From Planctomycetota bacterium (lineage in GTDB: Bacteria; Planctomycetota; Phycisphaerae; WQYP01): a stretch of 32,727 nucleotides of DNA. Of this stretch, positions 16,915 through 25,634 are shown piece by piece. Position numbers and translations under genes: made by a program. Positions within the stretch are counted from its first letter, which is position 1. Every line of letters begins with the position of its first letter. The notes under the pieces are model-generated. The model worked only from the letters and a program-made list of their open reading frames with translations, did not search any database and had not been told where the DNA came from. Location: NCBI GenBank assembly GCA_021810145.1, contig JAJZJL010000046.1, positions 1 to 32,727 on the forward strand. Direction: 5' to 3'.

Positions 16915-18324
16915 TTGTCTAAAGATCATCGTACTGACTTATCCGTTCACCGCGAAAAAGCGATTCTGGTGGGAGTGATTCTGCCGGATTCAACGGCTGA
17001 TCCGCGCGATCCACTGGGGGAATTGGCGAGTCTGGCAGCCACAGCCGGCGCGGAGGTTGTTCAACGCGTTATTCAGCAACGGCAAAGCATTGATCCCGGC
17101 ACCTATATCGGCCGCGGTAAAGCGGAAGAAATCGGCCGCATGGTCAAAGCCCTTCATGCGGACGTGGTGATTTTTGATAATGATATGTCCCCGAATCAAC
17201 TGCGTGACCTGGAAAAGATTTGTGAATGTAAAATTCTGGATCGCAGTGAATTGATACTCGATATTTTCGCCACGCGGGCCCGAACGCATGAAGCGCAATT
17301 GCAGGTGGCGCTGGCGCAGATGGAATATACCTATCCTCGACTGCGGCATATGTGGGCGCATCTGGAGCGCATTGGTGCGGGTGCCGGAGCGGGGGTTGGG
17401 GCGCGTGGCCCCGGTGAAATGCAATTGGAAATCGACCGGCGTCTGGTACGCGATAAAGTTGCCGATTTGAAAAGGCGGATTGCCCAGGTGCAGAATCGTA
17501 AAAGCCGGGAAGTGTCAACGCGCAAGGAACAGCATTTCACGGTGAGTCTGGTGGGTTACACGAATGCGGGCAAGAGCACAATGTTCAATACACTCACCGG
17601 AGCGGGAACATTTGTGGAAGATAAACTCTTTGCCACGCTGGATACCAAAACCCGGCAGTGGCGATTGGCCAGTGCGCACAGCGGACTGGTTTCCGATACC
17701 GTTGGTTTTGTGCGCGATCTGCCGCACCACCTCGTGGCGTCTTTCAAGGCCACACTGGAAGAAGCCACACATGCGGATTTACTGCTGATCGTACTGGATG
17801 TTTCACATCCACACGCGATGCAGCAACTTATCAGCGTGCAGAAGGTATTGATGGATATTGGCTGCGGAAATCAGAAAGCGCAGTTGCTTTTAAATAAAAT
17901 CGATGCGGTGAGTTCTCCGGACGATCTGGCATTCTGGAAAATTAAATTTCCATCCGCCCTGCCGGTGAGCGCCAAAACCGGCGAAGGTGTGGCGCGACTG
18001 ACGGACGTGGTTTTGCGGGCCATGCTGGGAGAAATGATGCACGCCGTGATTTCCGTTCCGCTTTCCGACAGCAAGGGCATAACCTTTCTTGAAAAATATG
18101 CCACGGTGCTGGCAAGAGATTATGAAACAGTGGCGCATCGGGTGGTGCTGGAAGTGGAGATCAGTTCGCGTATCATGGAACAGATGTACAACCATGCCCA
18201 TAGTCCCAAGATTCTGCAGCAAAAGCCGATTCGCCAGATCGGCGGCGGCCCGCTTCCGGTTTCGGTATCGGAATTATTGCCGAAGGATTTTGGTGTCCAG
18301 CGCGTGGCGGCCGCCAGCGTGTAA
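16915..18324 (+). CDS. hflX: GTPase HflX, ribosome-associated
   Basis: HflX splits stalled ribosomes and binds 50S subunits. The N-terminal HflX domain includes DPRDPLGELASLAATAGAEV and TYIGRGKAEEIGRMV; a Gly-rich loop GAGAGAGVGARGPGEMQLE follows. The G domain has G1 GYTNAGKS (214-221), G3 DTVGF (261-265), G4 NKID (327-330) and G5 SAKTGEG. The start is uncertain. A frame beginning with TTG at 16858 overlaps pdxA by four bases but has no ribosome binding site. TTG at 16915, with TGGAG 10 bases upstream, gives MSKDHRTDLSVHREKAILVG, close to the usual N-terminus, so I use it (469 residues). No in-frame ATG serves. It lies in the ribE-pdxA transcript. Confidence 0.93.
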   Translation: MSKDHRTDLSVHREKAILVGVILPDSTADPRDPLGELASLAATAGAEVVQRVIQQRQSIDPGTYIGRGKAEEIGRMVKALHADVVIFDNDMSPNQLRDLEKICECKILDRSELILDIFATRARTHEAQLQVALAQMEYTYPRLRHMWAHLERIGAGAGAGVGARGPGEMQLEIDRRLVRDKVADLKRRIAQVQNRKSREVSTRKEQHFTVSLVGYTNAGKSTMFNTLTGAGTFVEDKLFATLDTKTRQWRLASAHSGLVSDTVGFVRDLPHHLVASFKATLEEATHADLLLIVLDVSHPHAMQQLISVQKVLMDIGCGNQKAQLLLNKIDAVSSPDDLAFWKIKFPSALPVSAKTGEGVARLTDVVLRAMLGEMMHAVISVPLSDSKGITFLEKYATVLARDYETVAHRVVLEVEISSRIMEQMYNHAHSPKILQQKPIRQIGGGPLPVSVSELLPKDFGVQRVAAASV

Positions 18325-18361
18325 ACCGCCGAGGTAAGGTTACGGAGGATCAGATAGCATC

Positions 18362-18694
18362 ATGCCACGCTGTTTTATCATTGACCCCGCGGATAATGTT
18401 GCAACGATGCTTGATGACGCGCAAGCGTCCGCAAAGCTGGAAATTCTCGGTACGGGCGGCGGAGCGGTGGATCTGTCCGCCGGGGAAAATATCAGCCTTG
18501 GGCATAAGGTGGCGATTGCGGATATCGCCGATGGCCAGGGGGTTATCAAATATGGCGTGTCGATCGGATTGGCGGCGGGCATGATTCGGCGGGGCCAATG
18601 GGTGCATCTGCACAACTGCGTCAGTCATGTTGATCAGCGATCCGGGACGCTGGACCTGCACTCCGGAGCCGCCACGGACACACGTTATGAATAA
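18362..18694 (+). CDS. UxaA-family dehydratase small subunit (SAF domain)
   Basis: The 110-residue protein is a single SAF domain like the N-terminal part of altronate dehydratase Uxa[31 protein letters not shown] and the end [12 protein letters not shown] are characteristic. In E. coli the SAF and catalytic domains are one polypeptide; here they are split, as in many bacteria. The ATG is 13 bases after GGAGG, a rather long spacing, so expression may be modest. The stop overlaps the large-subunit start by eight bases, supporting a 1:1 complex. With the partner it should dehydrate D-altronate to 2-keto-3-deoxygluconate; galactarate dehydration is the main alternative. Confidence 0.88.
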   Translation: MPRCFIIDPADNVATMLDDAQASAKLEILGTGGGAVDLSAGENISLGHKVAIADIADGQGVIKYGVSIGLAAGMIRRGQWVHLHNCVSHVDQRSGTLDLHSGAATDTRYE

Positions 18695-19901
18695 CAATGC
18701 GGCAGTAACGTGGAACGGATACCTTCGACCTGATGGCCGCAAGGGTGTGCGGAATATTGTGCTGGTGATTTACACGGTGCAGTGCGCCAGCCACGTAGCG
18801 CATGGCATCGCGAAAGACCAGGAAGATGTTCATGTGATCGGATTTCCGGGCTGTTACGACAATGAGTATGCGGTGCGCCTGATGCTGGCCCTGGCCCGGC
18901 ACCCGAATGTCGGTGCGGTGTTAAGCGTGGGACTGGGCTGTGAATACACACAACCGGAAAAGATTGCTCAAGTGGTGCGGGAAAGCGGACGGCCGGCGGA
19001 GTGGTTTTATATTCAGGATGCCGGAGGCACACGCGCCGGCATAGAAAAGGGTGTGCGGCTGGTGACTCAGTTGCGTCAGGAAATTCGCCGCATGGCGAAG
19101 CGTGCGCCGATGACTTTGGCGGATTTGTGCATCGGCTGCGAGTGCGGCGGATCGGATGGAACCAGCGGGCTGGCGGGCAACCCGGTGGTGGGTCGCTTTT
19201 TTGATCGACTGGTGGATGCGGGCGGGCAGGCGATTTTTGAAGAAATTGTCGAAATGATCGGATTGAAAGACATCATCTTATCGCGCGCCGCGGATGATCA
19301 AGCCCGATTGCAACTGGACGCCGCATATGAAAAGGCGGTGCGGTATTGCCAAAGTGTGCGGCAGTATTCGGTATCCCCGGGAAATTTTGCCGGCGGCCTG
19401 ACAACCATCGAGGAAAAGAGCATGGGCGCATTTGCCAAAAGCGGATCGCGCGGCATCCAAGGCGTGATCAAGGTAGCGCAGACGCCACCGCGGGCGGGTC
19501 TGTGGCTGATGGACAGTGTGCCGGATCCGCACTTCATGGGTTTTGGTTATACCAATCCCAACGACACCGAGGGGATTATGGATTTAATCAGCGCAGGATG
19601 TCAGATGGTGCTGTTTGTAACCGGGCGCGGCAGCGTAATAGGTTCACCGATTGCGCCACTGATTAAAATTACGGGCAACAGCCAGACCTTCAAGCGCATG
19701 ACCGAAGATATTGATTTCGACGCCGGTGCGGTGCTCGATGGCCGCATGAAAATGGATCAGGCGGCGGCGGCGCTGGAGGAACTGGTTGTTGACGTAGCGC
19801 GCGGGAAGTTAACCAAACCGGAAGCACTGGGACACCGCGAATATTTTGTCATGTACAAACATCAGGATACACCGCCGCTGCAAATCGGCTGTCGGGCGTG
19901 A
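18687..19901 (+). CDS. UxaA-family altronate/galactarate dehydratase large subunit
   Basis: The 404-residue catalytic subunit starts [23 protein letters not shown], the usual opening of UxaA C-terminal domains. It keeps the Cys-rich block [15 protein letters not shown] (about 147-161), which supplies ligands for the iron centre and substrate, plus [31 protein letters not shown] text near 270 and [19 protein letters not shown] near 315. I take ATG 18687, overlapping the small subunit by eight bases, rather than the longer frame from 18627. Altronate dehydration is a step of galacturonate catabolism (UxaC, UxaB, UxaA), which fits the pectin cluster 3.5 kb away, but the other steps are not in the window. 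Confidence 0.9.
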   Translation: MNNNAAVTWNGYLRPDGRKGVRNIVLVIYTVQCASHVAHGIAKDQEDVHVIGFPGCYDNEYAVRLMLALARHPNVGAVLSVGLGCEYTQPEKIAQVVRESGRPAEWFYIQDAGGTRAGIEKGVRLVTQLRQEIRRMAKRAPMTLADLCIGCECGGSDGTSGLAGNPVVGRFFDRLVDAGGQAIFEEIVEMIGLKDIILSRAADDQARLQLDAAYEKAVRYCQSVRQYSVSPGNFAGGLTTIEEKSMGAFAKSGSRGIQGVIKVAQTPPRAGLWLMDSVPDPHFMGFGYTNPNDTEGIMDLISAGCQMVLFVTGRGSVIGSPIAPLIKITGNSQTFKRMTEDIDFDAGAVLDGRMKMDQAAAALEELVVDVARGKLTKPEALGHREYFVMYKHQDTPPLQIGCRA

Positions 19902-19981
19902 AACCGGCTTTGGCGGCTTTCGAGACAAAATGCTGTTATGTTCGGCAAATGGCAGCGACTTCTTCATCAGGAGAATTCAGC

Positions 19982-21487
19982 ATGTTATCCAAAGCAAGTG
20001 CCATAACCGCGGTTACCGCTCTGCTGGTTGCGTGTGGATTCAGCCCCCCCACCATGGCGGCAGATCAAATGAATCGGCACCGCGACGCTCTGATATCGGA
20101 GGCCGCAACAACGGTCGTAACGGCAATACCGGATTTCAAGTCGGCGGCTGTCACAATACCAAAGTCGTTCCTCGGCATTTCCGTAGAATATGGCGGAAGT
20201 CTGCGGGTGCTTTTCGGCAAACCCAGACTTTCTGCCACCGTCCGGCTGCTTAATCGCCTGGGCCACCTGCAGGGGCCACCGGTATTACGCATCGGCGGTA
20301 ATTCTGAAGATAGCGCATTATGGAATTTACCCGTGTTCAATTCGCGCCCCGCCGGCGACACGATCGATATCAACAGCGGCACCGCCGGCTTGCTGCGGGC
20401 GGCGGCGATGCGCACAGACGGGAAACTGATTCTTGGCATTAATTTTGGCCGCGGCACACCGGGCAGGGCCAAGCCATGGATACGCGCGGCACTGAGGGAT
20501 ATCGGAGCGGAACATATTCTTGCATTTGAAATTGGCAACGAGCCGGACCTGTACAACCACAATGGCATGCGACCGCACAGTTACAACGTACAAAATTATC
20601 TGCGGCAATGGAACGGCTTTGCCAGGATGATCCAACCGCTGTTACCCAAGCCAGAACTGCTGGCCGGCCCCGCATTCTGCGCCGATTGGCGAAAATACAC
20701 ACCAACATTTATCAGACAGCAACATCGACGCCTGGCGGTTGTTACGATGCATGAATATCCCCTGGGCGCACCGATTAAAAACAAAAGATCGCCGCGCTAT
20801 GCCAGTATTGCCAATCTTTTACGTGAATCATCATCCGCGATATTTGCACGATTGATTCGCGGGTCGGTACGCATTGGCCGACACTATCATATTCCGGTGC
20901 GATTTGCCGAAATAAACTCGGCGTACGGAGGCGGCAAGGCGGGTGTAAGCAATGTCTTTGCGGCTTGTCTCTGGAGCCTCGATACGATGTTTGAGGTGGC
21001 ATCCACGGGGGCGGCGGGCGTCAATTTTCACACCGGTCCGCGCTACGGAGCGTTCTGGAGTTTTCACCATGATGCGATTCGCGTCCTGCCGCTTTACTAC
21101 GGCATGCTCATGTTCGCGCAAGCCGCGCCGCCCGGCTCCCGGCTTGTCCCGGTGCACTTTAATACGCGAGCGAATATCAAGTTCTGGATGACCTTGGACC
21201 GGCAGCATGTGGCGCATATTGTTCTGATCAATAAAGACCTGCACAAAAATGTGCTGGTAAAACTGAAATTATCCGGAAGCAATACTGGGCAACTTGAGAG
21301 ATTAACCGCCGCGTCAATTTCTTCGCACAACCGTATATACATGGGCGGGCGGACGTTTAATGGATCCCATAACGGAAAATTTCGAGGAACCGCACGCATA
21401 ACAGAGTTACGATCCCGGCATGACATTTTCGCAATTCCGTTGAGCCATGCCAGTGCTGCGCTGCTTACTGTGCAACTGACCCGATGA
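19982..21487 (+). CDS. GH79-like secreted glycosidase, probable lipoprotein
   Basis: The 501-residue protein has a signal peptide with a lipobox-like LVAC (Cys18), so it is exported and perhaps lipid-anchored. The catalytic TIM barrel resembles GH79 (heparanase and beta-glucuronidase clan A enzymes). The acid/base is Glu187 in FEIGNEPDLY and the nucleophile is Glu310 in FAEINSAYGGG, and LRIGGNSEDS (102-111) is typical of the first strands. A beta-sandwich domain would fill the last 100 residues. I chose ATG 19982 because AGGAG lies 8 bases upstream; the longer frame from 19898 begins inside the dehydratase gene. Likely target: glucuronic acid or 4-O-methylglucuronic acid on plant polysaccharide such as arabinogalactan side chains. 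It sits 80 bases after the dehydratase genes. Confidence 0.85.
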   Translation: MLSKASAITAVTALLVACGFSPPTMAADQMNRHRDALISEAATTVVTAIPDFKSAAVTIPKSFLGISVEYGGSLRVLFGKPRLSATVRLLNRLGHLQGPPVLRIGGNSEDSALWNLPVFNSRPAGDTIDINSGTAGLLRAAAMRTDGKLILGINFGRGTPGRAKPWIRAALRDIGAEHILAFEIGNEPDLYNHNGMRPHSYNVQNYLRQWNGFARMIQPLLPKPELLAGPAFCADWRKYTPTFIRQQHRRLAVVTMHEYPLGAPIKNKRSPRYASIANLLRESSSAIFARLIRGSVRIGRHYHIPVRFAEINSAYGGGKAGVSNVFAACLWSLDTMFEVASTGAAGVNFHTGPRYGAFWSFHHDAIRVLPLYYGMLMFAQAAPPGSRLVPVHFNTRANIKFWMTLDRQHVAHIVLINKDLHKNVLVKLKLSGSNTGQLERLTAASISSHNRIYMGGRTFNGSHNGKFRGTARITELRSRHDIFAIPLSHASAALLTVQLTR

Positions 21488-21492
21488 CCGGA

Positions 21493-21521
21493 GGTGTACC
21501 CCAAGCGGTGCTGGTACATCC
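21493..21521 (+). terminator. Weak hairpin after the GH79 gene
   Basis: GG-TGTACC (21493-21500) can pair with GGTACA-TCC (21513-21521), giving about eight pairs with one bulge, six bases past the stop. No T-run follows. It may end or protect the mRNA. Confidence 0.3.
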
Positions 21522-21645
21522 GATAATTTAAGCAATATAGCGGGTCTGGTTTGGGCATAACGGTCTGATAAGTCAGCGAATGGACAAATCCTTGGAAAAA
21601 GCTTTGCGTTGTGAACCGGTTTAGTTTACAGTAAGAAACTATGTT

Positions 21646-21837
21646 GACAGTGGAATTCCCGCTCCGTGAGCCAGGTGATCGGACGGGAAAGAATCCTTAT
21701 GATTCACCGCTGGCAACGGAGGATGGCCGAAGGAAGAGTTTTTGCGGCTTGGGTCGCGCGTAGCGTCAAGCACGGAAGAACTCTTGTGAAGGGCACCAAG
21801 GCCGGCTGCGGAAGCCGGCAGGTGTCGAAAAACTGTC
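21646..21837 (+). ncRNA. Candidate structured RNA (four-helix junction) ahead of the GGDEF gene
   Basis: About 190 bases fold by eye into a closed multi-branch structure. P1: GACAGT (21646-21651) with ACTGTC (21832-21837). P2: CTCCG (21662-21666) with CGGAG (21717-21721), extended by GCCAG/CTGGC (21670-21674, 21710-21714), GTGA/TCAC and GGA/TCC. P3: AAGAGTT (21734-21740) with AACTCTT (21779-21785), enclosing GCTTG/CAAGC (21747-21751, 21767-21771). P4: CACC/GGTG (21794-21797, 21821-21824) capped by GCCGGCT/AGCCGGC (21801-21807, 21813-21819). I could match it to no known riboswitch, and it lacks the conserved cores of GEMM, cobalamin, RNase P, tmRNA and SRP RNAs. It could be a cis-regulatory leader of the GGDEF gene or a free small RNA. 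Confidence 0.5.
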
Positions 21838-21954
21838 GTCAGGCTGATGGCAATGAGTGTTTCTGGCGAGTTACGCAAGGAGGCGTCCGAGGTTGAAGAT
21901 AACAGCCTCGTAAGGCCACGTCTTGTCCAAGAGCCTGCGAGAGAGAGGTGTGCA
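21838..21954 (+). promoter_or_regulatory. Leader between the structured RNA and the GGDEF start, with a hairpin
   Basis: CGAGGTTG (21888-21895) pairs with CAGCCTCG (21903-21910), with one G-U pair, leaving a 7-base loop. It lies 45 bases before the chosen GTG start and might expose or hide it. A reading frame from ATG 21847 is open through this stretch, but has no ribosome binding site and gives an unpatterned peptide, so I treat the stretch as leader. Confidence 0.35.
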
Positions 21955-23127
21955 GTGTCTGGTTTGAACCCAATGGATCCGCTGATGCCCGGAGGCAATA
22001 CTCCGCGGCCGGCATTTGAGATATTTCGGCCGGTGCCGAATGTAGCGCCACCGCGCGCGCCCAAAGGGCCAAAACGTACCAGCAAAACGGCTACAACCTC
22101 CGGAACAGAGGGAAAACCGGCCGATGCGGGTAATCCGGCATCGGACCCGCTTGCCAATATTCAAGCCGAGGATGAACAGGCCAATGCCGCTTCGGCCGCC
22201 GGCGCTGCTACGCTGAAAATTCCCATGCAGGCGCAGATCACACTGACGCAGGAAATGCAGAGCGGACAGCGCGACATTCAAACCGTGGCACTGGAAATCT
22301 TACAGGCCAATTTCCGGTGGCCGGGCTACCTGAAAATTGAACCGCCGGGTGCGGAACAGGCACAACTCTTTCCGGTGGGATCAGAAAAAGCGGCGGTGCC
22401 CCTGCAACATCGGGGTATACATTTTGGCACGCTGGTACTGGAAGGTGCCGCCAAAAGCGCACGAATCACCGATCAGCTTCAACAATCGGCGGCGTGGCTG
22501 ACGGCAATGCTGGTATTAAACCACAATTTTAAAAATCTGCGGCGACTTGCGGATACCGATGAGTTATCCGGTGCGTATAACCGCCGGTACTTTATGGAAA
22601 ACGTCCCCCATCTGCTGGATCGGGCGCGGCGCGAACGCTTCTGTGTGACCATTCTGTTGTTTGATATCGATGATTTCAAACAATACAACGATCAATTTGG
22701 ACACGCGGCGGGAGATGCCATTATCCGTGAGGTCATCCGGTTATTGCGACATTGCACGCGCAATCGGGATATGGTGGCGCGGGTGGGTGGAGATGAATTT
22801 GCGGTGGTATTCTGGGATGATGGCGGCCCGCGGCAGCCGGATTCGCAGCATCCGCGAACGGTGCTGAATATCGCGCAGCGGTTCCGGAAGGCGGTGGCGG
22901 AACACCCATGGAACGCTGAAGGCGGACCCATTTCCGGAAAATTAAGCATCAGCGGGGGCTTGGCGACCTTCCCATGGGATGCGCAGAACCTGACTGATTT
23001 ACTGGCGGTTGCTGACCAGGAATTGATGCGGGCCAAATCGCTGGGGAAAAACGCCATCGTACTGGCCGGCCCAAATGGCTCCAGCGACATTGAAGACAGC
23101 AAAACAACGCCGTTCGGCGGCAACTAA
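21955..23127 (+). CDS. Diguanylate cyclase (GGDEF domain)
   Basis: The protein makes cyclic di-GMP from two GTP. From GTG 21955 (GAGAGAGG six bases upstream) it is 390 residues. Residues 1-90 are Pro/Ala-rich and disordered. About 95-185 is a small alpha/beta domain with VPLQHRGIHFGTLVLEG, which looks GAF-like. A short helix (185-200) leads to the GGDEF domain, with DELSGAYNRRYF at 202-213, FDIDDFKQYNDQFGH, and an intact GGDEF at 278-282. RNRD at 269-272, five residues before GGDEF, is the product-inhibition I-site. No membrane segments, so it is cytoplasmic. An alternative start at ATG 21847 would add 36 residues inside the apparently structured leader. The signal sensed is unknown. Confidence 0.9.
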   Translation: MSGLNPMDPLMPGGNTPRPAFEIFRPVPNVAPPRAPKGPKRTSKTATTSGTEGKPADAGNPASDPLANIQAEDEQANAASAAGAATLKIPMQAQITLTQEMQSGQRDIQTVALEILQANFRWPGYLKIEPPGAEQAQLFPVGSEKAAVPLQHRGIHFGTLVLEGAAKSARITDQLQQSAAWLTAMLVLNHNFKNLRRLADTDELSGAYNRRYFMENVPHLLDRARRERFCVTILLFDIDDFKQYNDQFGHAAGDAIIREVIRLLRHCTRNRDMVARVGGDEFAVVFWDDGGPRQPDSQHPRTVLNIAQRFRKAVAEHPWNAEGGPISGKLSISGGLATFPWDAQNLTDLLAVADQELMRAKSLGKNAIVLAGPNGSSDIEDSKTTPFGGN

Positions 23128-23184
23128 GGTTCTCCACCATTCTCTTTTGCCACCTTGGCATTTGGACGATTCGTCATTCCGGCC

Positions 23185-23214
23185 TGATTGCGCACCGAAT
23201 TGCGGCAGCAATCA
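23185..23214. terminator. Possible shared terminator hairpin between convergent genes
   Basis: TGATTGC (23185-23191) and GCAATCA (23208-23214) are perfectly complementary and enclose an inner CCG/CGG stem. The hairpin lies between the ends of the GGDEF gene and the last pectin gene, which converge here. There is no T-tract on either strand, so efficiency is doubtful. Confidence 0.35.
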
Positions 23215-23306
23215 GACTGCGGCGCGGGCTTGATGGATTTTGGCACGATCCGCCCAAAGTGTTGTGTCATTGGCCCCGACTGGCATTGGCGCAGAGCAGG
23301 CGGAAG

Positions 23307-25556
23307 TCAGTTTCCGGCACCGTGGATATGCGCATCATGGATAATAAACGCGGGTCCATGAGCGGCATGAATAGTGCTGTTGATAAACGTCACACCATTG
23401 GCGTTAATGATTTTCATGCCATCATGGGCGCTGATATGCACGTTGTTAAACAGCACATCGGAAATGCGTTTTTCCGGTAAGCCGATAATCATCCCCGCGA
23501 CTCTACCATCGGTTGCTGTGACATCATGAATGACAATATGCCGCCAGATTGGCGTGGTGGCGCTGATCGGCTGGGCTTTATCCAACTGCGGGTGACGTGG
23601 AATTTTCAGATAGTAACTGACAATTTGTACCGGCACTTTTACCGCGTTCATGGAAAGGTGGGTATAAACCAGATCCGTCACGGGACCGCCACGATGGCGA
23701 TTGGACTTCAGGCGAATGCCCGCATCGGTTTTGTTAAACGTGCAGTCCATCACCGTGAGGTTCCGCAGGCCGCCATAAGTAACACTGCCGACGGACATGC
23801 CGTGACCGTGATCAAATAAACAGTGCGAAATGAGAAAATTCTCGCATGACAGATGTATCCATCCGTGCTTTCCGGCGGCTTTAATGGCAATGCAGTCATC
23901 GCCTTCATTGAAGTGACAGCCGGTGATCAGGTAATTCCATCCCGACGGATCAATGCCGTCGGTGTTGGGCGAATTCTGTGGTGCCAGAATGGTGATACCC
24001 CGGATTACAACATCCCGACATTCCTGCGGGAAGAGGTGAAAGCTGGGCGAGTTTTTCAGCGTGACACCTTGAATCAGTACGCGCCGACACTCATTGAGGA
24101 CAATCATCTGCGGGCGATGAATCGGAACGGGAGTGGGAACAGGCTTGATTCTGGCTTTTTTGTCCGCCGCCTTTTCAGCCCAGGCGATTTTCCACCAGGG
24201 GCGGCCCTGGCCATTGATCATGCCGTGCCCGGTAATTTCTATATCATGGGCGTTGTCAGCCTGCAGACAACCGCCATAGCCGGCGGAACCTCGCTTATAC
24301 AATGCCGGGTTGTTACTGAAGAGAATCTCGGAGCCTCTGGCCAGATGCAAATTGGTGTTGCTGTGAAGAGTCAACGGTCCCGTGAGGTATTTTCCCGCCG
24401 GCACAAGCACCTCACCGCCACCATCTTCATGACAGATATCCAGCGCCCGCTGAATGGCCAGCGTATCAAGTGTGCGGCCATTACCTTTGGCATGATAAGA
24501 GAGAATATTGAACGATTGACCGGCAATGCGCGGAGCGCTGGCGGCGAGAATTTCCGGCAGCAATGTGCGCTGCACAATAGCCTGCGGATTCCAATGGTCT
24601 TTCCCGGCAAGCACATCGCGCACGGTATAGTGTGCCGCCTGAGTCGGGGTTAATTGTCTGATCCAATGCACCCGCTTTGCGGGGACCCATCCGGGTCCGG
24701 CATTGTCAAATTCAGCATACCGGGTGGTTGTTTTATCAATCGGATTGTGATGCCAGGTAATCCATCCGCGCGGCTCAATGGCGTTTGGCATCCAGGTGTG
24801 CATAAACACGACATCGGCATACTGCCGCCACGGGCGACCAAGCACCACCCGATCAGGCCGGCTTTCGGAGGTTATTTTGCAATGATTGAACACATAGCCA
24901 TATTTTTGTTGTTTTGGGGTGCGAGCGGCGGTGATAAAGCCGTATCCCAGGCAATGAATCCGGCAATGATCAAAATAACTCGTGGCACCGCCGAAAATAA
25001 AATCGGTAGCCCCGGCGATATAACAGTTTTCAAAATATTGGCGATGAGCGGAGGTTAAGACGGTATCCTGCCAGCCGGTAAAGCGGCAATGATCAAATAT
25101 CTCCCGGTCGCCATCGACGCGGATGGCCAGGGCCTGTCCGGTATTGCCGGCGGTATTGACGAAGGAGATGTTGGCGGCGGAGAAATTGTCAGCTTTGATC
25201 CAAACGGTCTGCGTGGCAAAGGTGCCTATGGGTTTACCATTGGCGGCTTTGTCATTGGCATTGAGATTCCAGGTGATAATGGTTTGGCGGGTTTTGCCAT
25301 CTTCGCCGAGAAAGGTGATGGCCGGCTTATGCCGCCCCACCACAACCCGCCCGCGATAGATGCCGGGCTTTATGAAAATAATCACCGGTGATTGACTGTT
25401 ATTGGGGACGGCATTAACGGCGGCCTGAATCGTTTTGAATTGGCCGCTGCCATTGGCGGCAACCGTTATGATCTTTTGCGGCCCGGCGGCGCGAACCAGC
25501 CCCGCCGAACACATGGCAGCCATAATAGCCGGTGCCAGAAACCGTAAACGCATCAT
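23307..25556 (-). CDS. Bifunctional pectin methylesterase-polygalacturonase (CE8-GH28 fusion 1)
   Basis: The 749-residue secreted protein has a signal peptide (about 1-24, ending LVRAAG), then a CE8 domain (about 27-325) and a GH28 domain (about 345-749) joined by a short linker around HWNPQAIVQ. CE8 motifs: GQALAIRVDGD (140-150), GWQDT (Asp164), ATDFIFG (Asp185) and VVLGRPW (Arg241). GH28 motifs: NTDGID (Asp533), EGDDCIAIK (Asp553, Asp554), DHGHGMSVG (His585 region) and GIRLK (613-617). It would remove methyl esters from homogalacturonan and then hydrolyse the exposed polygalacturonate. Start: ATG at 25556, just after AGGAG; a second ATG follows at 25553. It is the last gene of the pectin cluster, 78 bases after the previous one. 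Confidence 0.92.
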   Translation of the reverse strand: MMRLRFLAPAIMAAMCSAGLVRAAGPQKIITVAANGSGQFKTIQAAVNAVPNNSQSPVIIFIKPGIYRGRVVVGRHKPAITFLGEDGKTRQTIITWNLNANDKAANGKPIGTFATQTVWIKADNFSAANISFVNTAGNTGQALAIRVDGDREIFDHCRFTGWQDTVLTSAHRQYFENCYIAGATDFIFGGATSYFDHCRIHCLGYGFITAARTPKQQKYGYVFNHCKITSESRPDRVVLGRPWRQYADVVFMHTWMPNAIEPRGWITWHHNPIDKTTTRYAEFDNAGPGWVPAKRVHWIRQLTPTQAAHYTVRDVLAGKDHWNPQAIVQRTLLPEILAASAPRIAGQSFNILSYHAKGNGRTLDTLAIQRALDICHEDGGGEVLVPAGKYLTGPLTLHSNTNLHLARGSEILFSNNPALYKRGSAGYGGCLQADNAHDIEITGHGMINGQGRPWWKIAWAEKAADKKARIKPVPTPVPIHRPQMIVLNECRRVLIQGVTLKNSPSFHLFPQECRDVVIRGITILAPQNSPNTDGIDPSGWNYLITGCHFNEGDDCIAIKAAGKHGWIHLSCENFLISHCLFDHGHGMSVGSVTYGGLRNLTVMDCTFNKTDAGIRLKSNRHRGGPVTDLVYTHLSMNAVKVPVQIVSYYLKIPRHPQLDKAQPISATTPIWRHIVIHDVTATDGRVAGMIIGLPEKRISDVLFNNVHISAHDGMKIINANGVTFINSTIHAAHGPAFIIHDAHIHGAGN

Positions 25557-25591
25557 ACATCTCCTGTATTGACTGATCGTGTTTGATTCAA

Positions 25592-25613
25592 TCCATCCGC
25601 CCATGCGGACGGA
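25592..25613 (-). other. Intercistronic hairpin in the pectin cluster
   Basis: TCCATCCGC (25592-25600) and GCGGACGGA (25605-25613) form nine pairs, one of them G-U in the minus-strand RNA, around a four-base loop. It sits between a CE8 gene and the CE8-GH28 fusion. Lacking a T-run, it may tune relative expression or RNA stability rather than terminate. Confidence 0.4.
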
Positions 25614-25634
25614 CCGATGCGGCCATCCCCGCAA

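Noticed and set aside
21646..21954. Cyclic di-GMP riboswitch (GEMM), cobalamin riboswitch, RNase P or tmRNA as identity of the structured RNA
   Set aside because: I looked for their conserved core strings and did not find them, so I leave the RNA unassigned.
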